A program made the translations under genes and the position numbers. Positions 44,746-53,436 of a stretch of 64,000 bases of DNA are shown here, piece after piece. A model generated the notes under the pieces. That model made no database searches. It was not told where the DNA came from and saw nothing but the letters and a program-made list of their open reading frames with translations. The stretch is from Bog-756 sp963710495. Lineage in GTDB: Bacteria; Actinomycetota; Acidimicrobiia; Acidimicrobiales; RAAP-2. Location: positions 434,001-498,000 of the forward strand of contig CAVQAI010000012.1 of the NCBI GenBank assembly GCA_963710495.1, in the 5' to 3' direction. The number at the start of each line of letters is the position of its first letter. Within the stretch, counting starts at the first letter, position 1.

Positions 44746-45465
44746 ATGAGGCTGCTCGCGCCGCCGGTGGACGACCGGCCGCCACGACACCGGACCGCGT
44801 CGGTCCATTCGGGAAGACCGGGACGTATGGAGGCTCGCCCAGCGGGGACCACATGCCGGTTCTGCGGGTCCCGCCCCGCCCCACCCTTCGCCCTCTGTTT
44901 CTGCTGCGCCACCCTGATCCGCCAGTTGCAGATGCCACTGGTCCCACTGGTGGCGGTGGCCGAGTTCCGATCGGGCGACGTCCTGCATCGTCGGTTGCGA
45001 GGGTATAAGGACGCACCCGTGGCCGAGGTGCGAGCGGCCTGCCGGCAACGGCTGGCCGCCATGGTGGGGGAATGGCTGACGACCGGTCCCGCCCCGGCTT
45101 GGGTACCCACCGCGAGCGAGTGGGACCTGGTGGTGACGGTGCCGTCGTCCTGCCGGCCCGAGGGGGATCCGGTGGCGGCCGTGGTGGGGGCTGTCGCCAC
45201 GCTGGCCGGTCGTCATCGGCCGCTCCTCGTGCGCGGACCGGCTCCGACCGGGCACCTGCGGGCGGCCCGCCAGGGGTTCGTGCTGCGCCCCGGGGTGGAC
45301 CAGCATCGGTTACGCGGCCGGAGGGTGGTGGTCGTGGACGACAGCGTGATCACCGGGGCCCGCGCCCAGAGCGCGGCCGCCGCCCTGCGGCTCCGGGGCG
45401 CCGACGTGGTGGGCGTGGTGGCCGTCGGGCGGCTGGTGTCCGCCCCGCCCGCCCGTCATCCGTGA
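44746..45465 (+). CDS. ComF/GntX-like phosphoribosyltransferase-family protein
   Basis: 239 residues. An N-terminal zinc-ribbon-like motif (CRFCGSRPAPPFALCFCC) is followed by LHRRLRGYKDAPV, typical of the ComF family (RLK-x-x-KY). The C-terminal half has the PRPP-loop signature RRVVVVDDSVITGARAQSAA, with the acidic pair and a TGAR instead of TGAT loop. ComF proteins are linked to DNA uptake and restart in naturally competent bacteria. No competence genes are nearby, and the function is not settled. GGAGACG precedes the ATG; a start at 44827 is an alternative. Confidence 0.8.
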   Translation: MRLLAPPVDDRPPRHRTASVHSGRPGRMEARPAGTTCRFCGSRPAPPFALCFCCATLIRQLQMPLVPLVAVAEFRSGDVLHRRLRGYKDAPVAEVRAACRQRLAAMVGEWLTTGPAPAWVPTASEWDLVVTVPSSCRPEGDPVAAVVGAVATLAGRHRPLLVRGPAPTGHLRAARQGFVLRPGVDQHRLRGRRVVVVDDSVITGARAQSAAAALRLRGADVVGVVAVGRLVSAPPARHP

Positions 45466-45511
45466 GCGCCGGCCGGCCGCGGCCGGCTGACCGATACGAA
45501 GCCGATATAGT

Positions 45512-45526
45512 TGCTTGTTACAAGCA
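45512..45526. promoter_or_regulatory. Palindromic operator for the MarR regulator
   Basis: TGCTTG-TTA-CAAGCA (45512-45526) is a perfect 6-bp inverted repeat with a 3-nt spacer. It immediately follows a -10-like TATAGT (45506-45511) and lies about 48 bp before the regulator start. Binding there would block transcription of the marR-efflux operon. Confidence 0.7.
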
Positions 45527-45573
45527 GTTAAGTGCCCCGGCCCGCCGTCGGCCGGGTGCCGAGGAGGCCCACC

Positions 45574-46074
45574 GTGACGTCGACGACCAACCGCAAGGCC
45601 GACCGCCGGTCCGGTGCCGTTTCGGTTGAGCTGGAGCGCTCGTTGACCCAGGTGGCCCGCACCATCCTGCGCTTGGAAGTGCCCCGCGAAGCACTGCCCG
45701 ATGGAGCGTCCCTGGACCGCGCCGGCTACTGGTTGCTCTTCCGGATCTCCGCCCACGCACCGATGCGGCTCTCCGAACTGGCCGACTCGGTCGCCCTCGA
45801 CCTCTCGACGGTGAGCCGGCAGATGGCCCATCTGGTGGCATCGGGGTTGGTGGTCAAGGTGCCCGACCCCGAGGACGGGCGGGCCTGCCTGCTCAGCCTG
45901 TCCGAGCTCGGGCAGACGGTCCTCGAGTCGGTCTCCGAGGCGCGGCGGCGAGTGCTGGCCGAGGCCGTTTCCGGTTGGACCGTGGCGGAGCGCCAGGGCC
46001 TGGCCGACGGCCTGATCCGGCTGGCGGCCGGACTGGACGCCGCTTCGGCCGGCCATCGAGGGGTGGCGACATGA
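45574..46074 (+). CDS. MarR-family transcriptional regulator
   Basis: GTG 45574 is chosen because GAGGAGG ends 6 bases upstream. 166 residues of winged-helix protein: MRLSELADSVALDLSTVSRQ MAHLVASGLVVKVPDPEDGR with the DPEDGR wing. The dimerisation helices are at either end. It overlaps the next gene (ATGA), a DHA2 efflux pump, so it is most likely the autorepressor of a drug-responsive efflux operon, acting through the palindrome at 45512. The inducer is unknown. Confidence 0.9.
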   Translation: MTSTTNRKADRRSGAVSVELERSLTQVARTILRLEVPREALPDGASLDRAGYWLLFRISAHAPMRLSELADSVALDLSTVSRQMAHLVASGLVVKVPDPEDGRACLLSLSELGQTVLESVSEARRRVLAEAVSGWTVAERQGLADGLIRLAAGLDAASAGHRGVAT

Positions 46075-47756
46075 CCATCGACACACCGCCACGGCCGGGC
46101 AGCCAGCCCCGGGACGACGTGTCCGAACCCGCCGCCGAGGGGACGGTGGCGGCCACCGACGCGCCGATGGCGTCGTTGACCCATCGCCAGATCCTCGTCG
46201 TGTTCAGCGGGCTGATGCTCGGCATGTTCCTCGCCGCGCTCGACCAGACCATCGTCGGGACGGCCCTCCCCACCATCGTGAACAGCCTGCACGGCCTCAA
46301 CCACATCAGTTGGGTGGTGACCGCCTACCTGCTCACGTCGACCATCTCGACCCCCCTGTACGGCAAGCTCTCCGACCAGTTCGGGCGCAAGGGCCTGTTC
46401 CAGTTCGCCATCGTCATCTTCCTGGTCGGCTCGGTGCTCGCCGGGCTCAGCCAGAGCATGGCGGAGCTCATCGCCTTCCGAGGCATCCAGGGCATCGGGG
46501 CGGGAGGCCTGATGGCCCTGGCCATGACCATCATCGCCGACGTGGTGTCGCCGCGTGACCGGGGTCGGTACCAGGGTTATTTCGGGGCCACGTTCGCCCT
46601 CTCGTCGGTGGCCGGCCCGCTCCTCGGCGGCGTGTTCACCGACGACCTGAGCTGGCGTTGGATCTTCTACATCAACGTCCCGATCGGCATCGTCGCCCTC
46701 GTGGTGACCTCGGCCGTGCTCAAGCTGCCCTTCCGCCGGCAGTCGCACCGCATCGACTACCTCGGTGCCGTCCTCATGCTGGTCGGGGTGACCGCAGCAC
46801 TGCTGGTCACCGTGTGGGGCGGCACGCAGTACGCCTGGGCGTCGCCGACCATCATCGGCCTGGCCCTCGTCGGGCTGGCGTTCATCACCGCCTTCGTCGT
46901 GTGGGAGCAGTACGCGGCCGAACCGATCCTCCCGCCCAGCCTGTTCCGCATCGGCATCGTCCGGGTGGCGTCGTCGGTCACCTTCCTGTTGTCCATGGTC
47001 ATGTTCGGAGCCATCATCTACCTGCCGTTGTACCTCCAGCTGGTCCACGGGGTGTCGGCCACCGTGTCGGGACTGCTGCTCATCCCCCTGATGCTCGGCT
47101 TCCTGTCGGCGTCCATTCTCTCCGGCCAGCTGGTCACCCGCACCGGGCACTACAAGCCGTTTCCGATCATCGGATCGATCCTGGTCATCATCGGCATGTT
47201 CCTGCTGTCGCAGCTCTCGATCGACACCTCCCACCTCACCATGAGCCTGTACGTGATCGTGTTGGGTTCCGGTTTCGGCATGGTCATGCAGATCATGGTC
47301 CTCTCGACCCAGAACGCCGTCCCGGCGACCCAGATCGGCACCGGCACGGCCGCCATCACCTTCTTCCGCTCGCTCGGGGGCGCCTTCGGCACGGCTCTCT
47401 TCGGGGCGGTCTTCATCGCCGGGCTCAGTCATTGGATCCCCAGGCTCGTCCCGGGTGCGGCCGCATCGTCGATCCACGTGAACGGCAGCTTCTCGATGAG
47501 CACTGCCCAGCTGCACACGTTCCCCCCGGTCGTGCAGCACGGGATCCTCGAGTCCTTCGTGCGTTCGCTCCACACCATGTTCCTGCTCGGTGTGCCCCTG
47601 GCCGTGGTGATGTTCAGTATCGCCCTCTTGTTGAAGCAGATCCCGTTGCGCACCTCATCGGGCCTCGAGCGCCCGAGCGAGGACCTGTCGATGGCCGGTG
47701 GCGTCACTGGTAGCGGCGACGCCGAGCTGGACGAAGGGGTGGCGACCGTCAACTGA
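46071..47756 (+). CDS. DHA2-family (EmrB/QacA) drug:proton antiporter
   Basis: 561 residues with fourteen predicted membrane helices. Motif A-type sequence is GKLSDQFGRKGLFQ after helix 2, and motif C is in GATFALSSVAGPLLGGVF after helix 4. The N-terminal helix has MFLAALDQTIVGTALPTI, including the D-x-T-[IV]-V segment typical of DHA2 pumps. It should export cationic or amphipathic compounds in exchange for protons. It is translationally coupled to the MarR regulator upstream. Confidence 0.93.
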   Translation: MTIDTPPRPGSQPRDDVSEPAAEGTVAATDAPMASLTHRQILVVFSGLMLGMFLAALDQTIVGTALPTIVNSLHGLNHISWVVTAYLLTSTISTPLYGKLSDQFGRKGLFQFAIVIFLVGSVLAGLSQSMAELIAFRGIQGIGAGGLMALAMTIIADVVSPRDRGRYQGYFGATFALSSVAGPLLGGVFTDDLSWRWIFYINVPIGIVALVVTSAVLKLPFRRQSHRIDYLGAVLMLVGVTAALLVTVWGGTQYAWASPTIIGLALVGLAFITAFVVWEQYAAEPILPPSLFRIGIVRVASSVTFLLSMVMFGAIIYLPLYLQLVHGVSATVSGLLLIPLMLGFLSASILSGQLVTRTGHYKPFPIIGSILVIIGMFLLSQLSIDTSHLTMSLYVIVLGSGFGMVMQIMVLSTQNAVPATQIGTGTAAITFFRSLGGAFGTALFGAVFIAGLSHWIPRLVPGAAASSIHVNGSFSMSTAQLHTFPPVVQHGILESFVRSLHTMFLLGVPLAVVMFSIALLLKQIPLRTSSGLERPSEDLSMAGGVTGSGDAELDEGVATVN

Positions 47757-47832
47757 GCCGGCACCGGCCGCTTCTTCACCGGAAGCGTGGGGAACAGGCC
47801 GTCGACCTGGTGCACTTTGAGCCCATACGCAC

Positions 47833-47838
47833 TAGACA
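47833..47838 (+). promoter_or_regulatory. -10 box, leaderless type (LLM oxidoreductase)
   Basis: TAGACA ends 7 nt before ATG 47846, with no Shine-Dalgarno. The last A is a departure from the consensus T. Confidence 0.4.
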
Positions 47839-47845
47839 GGCGGGC

Positions 47846-48781
47846 ATGCTCCTGCGGATCTTCACCGAGCCCCAGCAGGGGGCCTCCTACGAGGACCTGC
47901 TGGCCGTGGCCCAGGGTGCCGAGCGCCTGGGCTTCGACGCCTTCTTCCGCAGCGATCATTTCCTGACCATGGGCGGTGACGGCCTCCCGGGCCCGACCGA
48001 CTCGTGGGTCACCCTCGGCGCCATCGCCCGGGAGACGAGCCGTATCCGCCTCGGCACACTGCTCACCGCGGCCACCTTCCGTCATCCCGGCCCCCTGGCG
48101 GTGGCCGTGGCCCAGGTCGATGCCATGAGCGGCGGGCGGGTGGAGCTCGGGCTCGGCGCCGGTTGGTACGACGACGAGCACACCGCCTACGGGATCCCGT
48201 TCCCGCCGCTGGGGGAGCGCTTCGAGCGGCTGGAGGAGCAGCTGGCGGTGATCACCGGCTTGTGGGGCACCCCGCTCTCGGACCGATTCTCCTTCGAGGG
48301 GAAGCACTACCAGCTCGCCGACAGTCCCGGCCTGCCCAAGCCGGCCCAGTCGCCTGGGCCGCCCATCATCGTCGGCGGGGGTGGGGCCAGGCGGACTCCG
48401 CGACTGGCAGCCACCTTCGCCCACGAGTTCAACATGCCGTTCTCGCTCGTGTCAGACACCGGCCGCCAGTTCGAACGGGTACGGGCCGCCTGTGAATCGG
48501 CCGGTCGGGACCCTGCATCGATGGTCTTCTCCGTCGCCCAGGTGGTCTGTTGTGGCCGCGACGAGAAGGAGATCTCGGCGCGGGCCTCGTCCATCGGACG
48601 GGAAGTGGACGAGCTCCGTGAACATGGGCTGTGTGGTACTCCCGACGAGGTGGTCTCCCGGCTGGCCTCCTTCGCCGAGCTGGGCACCGGCCGTGCCTAC
48701 CTCCAGCTGCTCGACCTGCACGATCCCGACCACCTGTCCCTGCTCGGCGAGGACGTGCTGCCGCACTGCACTGCGTTCTGA
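47846..48781 (+). CDS. LLM-class (luciferase-like) F420-dependent oxidoreductase
   Basis: 311 residues with a TIM-barrel luciferase-like fold. Typical segments are AQGAERLGFDAFFRSDHFLT at the N-terminus, LGAIARETSRIRLGTLLTAA, MSGGRVELGLGAGWYDDEHT and PPIIVGGGGARRTPRLAATF. The GAGW-x-x-x-EH block and the SDHF motif fit F420-dependent members rather than FMN monooxygenases. It would transfer hydride from F420H2 to an unknown substrate. The gene stands alone between an efflux pump and a convergent SDR. Confidence 0.88.
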   Translation: MLLRIFTEPQQGASYEDLLAVAQGAERLGFDAFFRSDHFLTMGGDGLPGPTDSWVTLGAIARETSRIRLGTLLTAATFRHPGPLAVAVAQVDAMSGGRVELGLGAGWYDDEHTAYGIPFPPLGERFERLEEQLAVITGLWGTPLSDRFSFEGKHYQLADSPGLPKPAQSPGPPIIVGGGGARRTPRLAATFAHEFNMPFSLVSDTGRQFERVRAACESAGRDPASMVFSVAQVVCCGRDEKEISARASSIGREVDELREHGLCGTPDEVVSRLASFAELGTGRAYLQLLDLHDPDHLSLLGEDVLPHCTAF

Positions 48782-48860
48782 TCGGTCGCCGTCGTCCGCC
48801 GGGCCCGGGTGGCGTTCCGGTCGGGAACCCCGGGGCGAGCGGGCGCCGGAGGGCGTGGGC

Positions 48861-49628
48861 TCAGAGTCCCGGGCTCGACTGCATGATCCCTCCGTCGGCG
48901 AAGATGGTCGTCGCCGTCAGGTAGCTGGCGCCCTCCCCGGCCAGGAAGGCCACGACGCTGGCGATCTCCTCGGGGCGCGCCAACCGGCCGATCGGGATGG
49001 CCGCGTCCAGGGTGGCCAGCGCCTTCGGATCGGCGACGGTGGCCTTGTTGATCGGGGTGTCCACTGCACCGGGCCCGACGCCCACCACCAGGATGTTGTG
49101 CGGGGCGAGCTCGACACCGGCGGTACGGGTCAACATCCGCATGCCGCCCTTCGACAGGCAGTAGGGAGTGTTGCCGGGCATGGGCCAGTCCTCGTGCACC
49201 GAGGTCATGTTGACGATCCGGCCGCCGTCGCCCTGGGCGATCATCTGGTTGGCCGCCAGTTGGGTTCCGAAGAAGGCGCTCTTGAGGTTGATGTCGATCA
49301 CGCTGTCGAACTGTCGCTCCGTCGTGTCCAGGACCGAGGTCCGGGTTTCGATCCCGGCGTTGTTGACGAAGATATCGAGGCGGCCGAAGTTGGAGACCGC
49401 CGCCTCCACCAGGCTGCGCAGGTCCTCGACCTTGCTCACATCGGCCTTGACGCCGACGACCTTGTCACCGAGGGCCTTCACCTCGGCCTCGACCTCGACT
49501 TCGGCCTCCTCGTTCGAGATGTAGTCGACCACGATGTTGGCGCCGAGCCCGGCCAGGGCCAGCACCACGGCCTTGCCGATGCCGGTATTGCCGCCGGTCA
49601 CGACGGCCACCTTTCCCTGCAGACTCAT
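48861..49628 (-). CDS. Short-chain dehydrogenase, glucose-1-dehydrogenase-like
   Basis: 255 residues with AGGAGG just before the ATG. It has the Rossmann motif TGGNTGIG, NNAG at about residue 90, Ser in NMTSVHEDWP, YCLSK with the Tyr-Lys pair, and PGAVDTPIN. The pattern MTSVHE...P resembles glucose 1-dehydrogenase-type SDRs. The C-terminus reads TATTIFADGGIMQSSPGL. NAD(P)-dependent; the true substrate is undetermined. It is convergent with the LLM gene. Confidence 0.9.
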   Translation of the reverse strand: MSLQGKVAVVTGGNTGIGKAVVLALAGLGANIVVDYISNEEAEVEVEAEVKALGDKVVGVKADVSKVEDLRSLVEAAVSNFGRLDIFVNNAGIETRTSVLDTTERQFDSVIDINLKSAFFGTQLAANQMIAQGDGGRIVNMTSVHEDWPMPGNTPYCLSKGGMRMLTRTAGVELAPHNILVVGVGPGAVDTPINKATVADPKALATLDAAIPIGRLARPEEIASVVAFLAGEGASYLTATTIFADGGIMQSSPGL

Positions 49629-49770
49629 GGCCCTCCTGTCGGGGCGGAGACGGTATCCCGTTGAAGCGACACGGCGTCCGCCCTCGAGCCGGTCGCGCCC
49701 GGGAGCCTACTGCGGGGGGCGGGGACGATTGCGGGCCGACGCGCACGGTTGGCGGCCCACTCGGACTGGC

Positions 49771-49776
49771 TAGCAT
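49771..49776 (+). promoter_or_regulatory. -10 box, leaderless type (AlkA-like gene)
   Basis: TAGCAT ends 9 nt before GTG 49786. This supports the GTG start over the ATG at 49801. Confidence 0.5.
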
Positions 49777-49785
49777 CGTCGGCCC

Positions 49786-50415
49786 GTGAGTCGACCCTCC
49801 ATGACCGACGCCACCGCCTGGCTCCAGGGGCGGGACCCCGTGCTCGACGTGCTCATCGACCGGCACGGCCCGCCGCCGCGTCGCCCGACCGTGCGGGCCT
49901 CGGATCGGTTCGCCGCCCTGGCCGAGGCCATTGTCTACCAACAGCTGGCCGGTCGGGCCGCCGCCACCATCCATGCCCGGTTCCTGGAGGCGGTGGGTGG
50001 CTCGGTCACACCCGAGGCCGTGCTCGCGACCGCTCCCGGTGACCTGAGCGGCTGCGGCTTGAGCGCGGCCAAGGCCGCTTCCATCCGGGACCTGGCCGAG
50101 CGGGTCGTCGGCGGGGACATCGTCCTGGACCGGATCGGTCGACTCTCCGACGAGGAGATCGTCGACCATCTGATCACGGTGCGCGGCATCGGGCCCTGGA
50201 CGGCCCACATGTTCCTGCTCATCACCCTGGGGCGGCCGGACGTCTGGCCGACCGGGGACTTCGGGGTGCGGGCCGGCTTCGCCCGTGCCTGGGATCTCCC
50301 CGACATCCCCTCTCCGAAGGAGCTCGCCGCTCTCGGCGAGCCTTTCCGCCCCCACCGCAGCGTGGTGGCCTGGTACTGCTGGCGGGCGATGGACGTCAGC
50401 TCGGCGGTCACGTGA
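49786..50415 (+). CDS. DNA-3-methyladenine glycosylase II (AlkA-like)
   Basis: 209 residues of the HhH-GPD superfamily. AEAIVYQQLAGRAAATIHAR starts the core; the helix-hairpin-helix is LITVRGIGPWTAHMFLLITL. The catalytic Asp follows in DVWPTGDFGVRAG. It excises alkylated purines (3-methyladenine, 7-methylguanine) in base-excision repair. It lacks the N-terminal domain of E. coli AlkA, like many short actinobacterial forms. It is convergent with the NERD gene. Confidence 0.9.
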   Translation: MSRPSMTDATAWLQGRDPVLDVLIDRHGPPPRRPTVRASDRFAALAEAIVYQQLAGRAAATIHARFLEAVGGSVTPEAVLATAPGDLSGCGLSAAKAASIRDLAERVVGGDIVLDRIGRLSDEEIVDHLITVRGIGPWTAHMFLLITLGRPDVWPTGDFGVRAGFARAWDLPDIPSPKELAALGEPFRPHRSVVAWYCWRAMDVSSAVT

Positions 50416-50435
50416 CCTGCGCCGCCGGACTCAGC

Positions 50436-50984
50436 TCACGCCCCGGTCACCGGTAGGCCGTCGGCGATCATCGTCGAGACCTCCTGCACGGTCGGGGGGT
50501 CCAGCACCCTCGGCGCCTGCACCTCGCCGGCCATCAGCCTCGGCCACCCGACCCAGACGTCGCCGATCCGCACGGCCGAGGCGAACCCCCACTCGGCCCG
50601 GGTGAGGCAGAGCATGGCCTGGACGGGGACCGCCCCGCCCCAGGCAACGTCGCCGAGGGTGGCTCGCACGATCTCGGCCTGACGGCGGACGCCCTCGACC
50701 CACCGGGTGCAGTTGCGCCGACCGACGTGGAGCTCGTGCGGCCCGAGATGGCCGATGGTGCCCGACCGCATGGTGTGGACGAGGCCCTTGTGGCGCTTGG
50801 TGTCGATGACGAAGACACCCGCGGGGGAAACGGCGATGAGATTGATGCTCTCCTTCGATCCGGGTATCCGGCGGTCGTTGAGCACGACGACCTCTTCGCC
50901 TTCGACCAGATGGAGCCGTGCCCGCGACCGGCGGTCGCCTTCGGCTCGCTGGACCCAGCGGCGGGCAGAGGCGCTGGCGGGCAT
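50436..50984 (-). CDS. NERD (nuclease-related) domain protein
   Basis: 182 residues. The NERD core is visible as LHLVEGEEVVVLNDRRIPGS, INLIAVSPAGVFVIDTKRHK G and RWVEGVRRQAEIVRATL. The D-x-K element (IDTK) matches the D-[EQ/x]-K active-site style of this restriction-nuclease-related fold. Function is unknown in general; DNA processing is inferred from the fold. A TACCAT box lies 6 nt upstream of the start. Confidence 0.8.
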   Translation of the reverse strand: MPASASARRWVQRAEGDRRSRARLHLVEGEEVVVLNDRRIPGSKESINLIAVSPAGVFVIDTKRHKGLVHTMRSGTIGHLGPHELHVGRRNCTRWVEGVRRQAEIVRATLGDVAWGGAVPVQAMLCLTRAEWGFASAVRIGDVWVGWPRLMAGEVQAPRVLDPPTVQEVSTMIADGLPVTGA

Positions 50985-50990
50985 CGTTCC

Positions 50991-50996
50991 ATGGTA
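50991..50996 (-). promoter_or_regulatory. -10 box, leaderless type (NERD gene)
   Basis: On the minus strand TACCAT ends 6 nt before the ATG at 50984. Confidence 0.5.
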
Positions 50997-51202
50997 GGGG
51001 CCGACCCCTCTGAAATGGTGTTTCCCGCCCGACCGGTGGTTGCCAATCGCTCACCGGTGCCGCTCCGGTTCGTTGCAGTTTCATGCCATTTGTTTTCTTT
51101 GTCGCCGACGGGCGCGATGATGGCGGGACGGTCGGGAGGCCTGTCCCGGCCGGGATACGCACCAGCTGAGAGTGCTGCTCCAGCAGGGAACCCAAAAGGG
51201 GG

Positions 51203-51640
51203 ATGTCCATGCTTGTGGCCAACGTGCTCGAAGGTAAAGGGAGCCTCGTCGTCACCGTCGACAGCACGGCGACCGTCGGCGAGGTGGTCGCCGACCTGAG
51301 CCGTCACCGGGTCGGGGCGCTGGTGGTGTCGTCCGACGGCAACCGGATCGACGGCATCGTGTCGGAACGGGATATCGTGCGCCACCTGAGCACGCTGCGC
51401 TCCGATCTGTTGGGCGAGCCCGTTTCGTCCATCATGTCCACCGCCGTGCGGGTGTGCCGTCCCGCCGATGACGTCGAGTCGATCATGAACCTGATGACCG
51501 ACCACCGGATCCGCCACGTCCCGGTCGTCGAGGACGGTCGGCTGCGCGGGATCATCAGCATCGGCGACGTCGTGAAGAGCCGGATCCAGGAGCTGGAGAA
51601 GGACCGCAACGAGCTGATGGAGTACATCACCGCCCGCTGA
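51203..51640 (+). CDS. CBS-domain pair protein
   Basis: 145 residues; the frame has ATGs at 51203 and 51209, and the AAAAGGGGG site fits the second better. Two CBS motifs fill the protein: SRHRVGALVVSSDGNRIDGI VSERDIVRHL and MTDHRIRHVPVVEDGRLRGI ISIGDVVKSR, followed by a charged C-terminal helix. CBS pairs bind adenine nucleotides and usually regulate another domain. Here the protein is stand-alone, so the partner is unknown. The ~200-bp leader upstream is GC-rich and could be structured. Confidence 0.9.
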   Translation: MSMLVANVLEGKGSLVVTVDSTATVGEVVADLSRHRVGALVVSSDGNRIDGIVSERDIVRHLSTLRSDLLGEPVSSIMSTAVRVCRPADDVESIMNLMTDHRIRHVPVVEDGRLRGIISIGDVVKSRIQELEKDRNELMEYITAR

Positions 51641-51689
51641 GGCTCGGCACCGACGGCAGTCCGCCGGCAAGCCGCCGGTGCGGCCCTCG

Positions 51690-51695
51690 TAGGCT
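51690..51695 (+). promoter_or_regulatory. -10 box, leaderless type (cbiX)
   Basis: TAGGCT ends 6 nt before GTG 51702. Confidence 0.55.
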
Positions 51696-51701
51696 GTCGG
51701 C

Positions 51702-52136
51702 GTGGGTGTCCTCGGCATCGTCATCGTCGACCATGGGTCGACGCGCCAGGAGGCGAACCGCCGCCACGAGTCCTTCGTGGAGGAATGGCGTGGCCGTGGT
51801 GGATACGGCATCGTCGAGGCCGCGCACATGGAGTTGGCCGCGCCGTCGGTGGCCGACGCCTTTGACGCCTGCGTGACGGCCGGGGCCACCTCGCTCGTCA
51901 TCGTGCCCTATTTCCTCTGGCCCGGTAGCCATTGGGACCGCGACATCCCGGCGCTGGCCGCCGAGGCGGCGGCCCACCACCCGACGGTCGACTACTTGGT
52001 GACTGCGCCGCTCGGGCCTCACCCCTTGCTCTCCACCATCGTCGAGCAGAGAATCGGGCACTGTCTGGCCCACGCCGCCGGCGACGCGGCCGAGTGCGAA
52101 GTCTGTGCCGGGACGGGGGGCTGCCGGTTCAGCTGA
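51702..52136 (+). CDS. cbiX: Small CbiX-type sirohydrochlorin chelatase
   Basis: 144 residues, the size of a single-domain CbiX. IVDHGSTRQEAN holds the first metal-site His; AHMELAAPSVADAF and VPYFLWPGSHWDRDIPALA (second His region) follow the family pattern. It inserts cobalt or ferrous iron into sirohydrochlorin for cobalamin or sirohaem. The C-terminus ends in CEVCAGTGGC, a cysteine cluster reminiscent of CbiX proteins that carry an iron-sulfur centre. No other cobalamin genes are adjacent. Confidence 0.85.
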   Translation: MGVLGIVIVDHGSTRQEANRRHESFVEEWRGRGGYGIVEAAHMELAAPSVADAFDACVTAGATSLVIVPYFLWPGSHWDRDIPALAAEAAAHHPTVDYLVTAPLGPHPLLSTIVEQRIGHCLAHAAGDAAECEVCAGTGGCRFS

Positions 52137-52213
52137 GGTGCCTGGGCGATGGCCGGCCGGGCGTCGGGCGACGGGCGACGGGCGGCCGGGCCGCCGGTGC
52201 GTCCCGAGCAGAG

Positions 52214-53290
52214 CTAACTACAGCGGTCCCCCAGCCACGGCTGGCCGCCGTCGAGCGAATAGAGGACGACCGCCAGCGTGTCCTGGTCGGCCTTGGAGGC
52301 CAGATTGGGAGGGACGCCGATCAGGTCGGGACGACCTGCCGCCTGCGCCGCGCTGTTCCATGTGGACTGGCTGAACTGGAAGGCACCCATGTACATGCCG
52401 TTGGGCGAGACGGCACCGTAGTTGCCGCCTGACTCGGCTTGGACCACGCACTGGAGGAACGGGTTGAGCGCGGGGTCGCTGCCACCGCCGGCCGGGGGGG
52501 CCGGGGCCGGGCCGGCCGCGTTCCCGGGGGCGTTCCCCGATGCGGTCGGGGCCGGGCGGCCTGCCGTGTGCGTGGCGGCGGCCACGGCGGACGTGGCCGC
52601 CGCTGCCTCTACGGCCTGCTGGGCGGAGACGGCCGCGGCCAGCTGGCCGGTCACCTGACCCTGCAGGGATGCGAGATGGGTGGCGGTGCTGTTGGCCTGG
52701 TCGAGGGCGGTCGACTGCCGGGACTGGTCGGCCTGGTCCTGGGTCTGCTGCTGGCGGAGCGCCGACTCGTGGGCCTCCAGGGAGGTCTCGGCGGTGTGCA
52801 GCTCGTCGACGGCGGAGGTGATGTTGCCGACCGCGATGGAGGTGTACTCGCTGGCCGCCTGGACGGTCTCCTGGCTGCCGTTGAACATGGTGCCGACCGC
52901 CGAGCTCCCGCCCGAGCCGTAGTTCATGTAGGAGTTGATCGCCTGATGGCGGACGGCATCGGTCTTGGCGCTGATCTGTTGCTGGTCGGCAGTGATCTGG
53001 GCATCCGTCTGGGCGACCGCCTGGCTGTCGGCCGCCACACGCGCCGAGAGCACGGAGTACTGCTGCTGGTACGCGCCCACCTCGAGCTCCTGCTGGACGA
53101 GCTGTTCGGAGACAGTCGTCGCCTGCGCCTTGAGGTCGGCGATCGAGTCGGCACCGGCTGCCCGGGCATGCTCGACGAGGCCGAGGGAGGAGAGGACGAC
53201 GAGAGCCGAGAAAAGCACCACCGATCCGGTTCGGAGGCGGTGCGCACTTGGCGTTGGTCTCGCGGGCGGCGTCCACCGGGCGCAAAACAC
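52214..53290 (-). CDS. Secreted coiled-coil protein with transglycosylase-like (Rpf-type) domain
   Basis: 358 residues from GTG 53290. A signal peptide (VVLFSALVVLSSLGLVEHAR A) precedes a long coiled coil (about 50-220, Gln/Ala/Ser-rich, NlpC/P60-leader-like). After a Pro/Ala/Gly linker comes a C-terminal lysozyme-like domain: FLQCVVQAESGGNYGAVSPN, then GAFQFSQSTWNSAAQAAGRP. The Glu in QAESGGN is the expected catalytic acid. The enzyme probably cleaves peptidoglycan glycan strands during growth or division; the coiled coil may tether or regulate it. It is predicted exported. Confidence 0.88.
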   Translation of the reverse strand: MFCARWTPPARPTPSAHRLRTGSVVLFSALVVLSSLGLVEHARAAGADSIADLKAQATTVSEQLVQQELEVGAYQQQYSVLSARVAADSQAVAQTDAQITADQQQISAKTDAVRHQAINSYMNYGSGGSSAVGTMFNGSQETVQAASEYTSIAVGNITSAVDELHTAETSLEAHESALRQQQTQDQADQSRQSTALDQANSTATHLASLQGQVTGQLAAAVSAQQAVEAAAATSAVAAATHTAGRPAPTASGNAPGNAAGPAPAPPAGGGSDPALNPFLQCVVQAESGGNYGAVSPNGMYMGAFQFSQSTWNSAAQAAGRPDLIGVPPNLASKADQDTLAVVLYSLDGGQPWLGDRCS

Positions 53291-53436
53291 GATGGATTAA
53301 GAACTTAGCCGTGGGGGCCCAACTCTGACAACCTGCCCTGGTCAGGGCCTTTCTGACCCTCCATTTCCGGCCGGGCCGGGGGGTTCTCCGGGTCCGCCTG
53401 CCGCCACGGCTCCTACCCGCTGCGGCTCGGCCCGGG

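Noticed and set aside
45726..47573. 615-codon minus-strand frame opposite the efflux pump
   Set aside because: Its composition (Asp/His/Arg/Gly/Glu runs) is typical of an antisense shadow of a membrane protein gene.
51140..51205. Possible riboswitch upstream of the CBS gene (contains CTGAGAG)
   Set aside because: CTGAGA is a thiamine-box element, but the second TPP-riboswitch motif (ACCTGAT...GGATAAT type) is missing and the gene has no thiamine link.
53291..53436. Palindrome CCCTGGTCAGGG near 53336 as a terminator
   Set aside because: The stem is short, without a loop or T-run, and it sits upstream of the gene rather than at its end.
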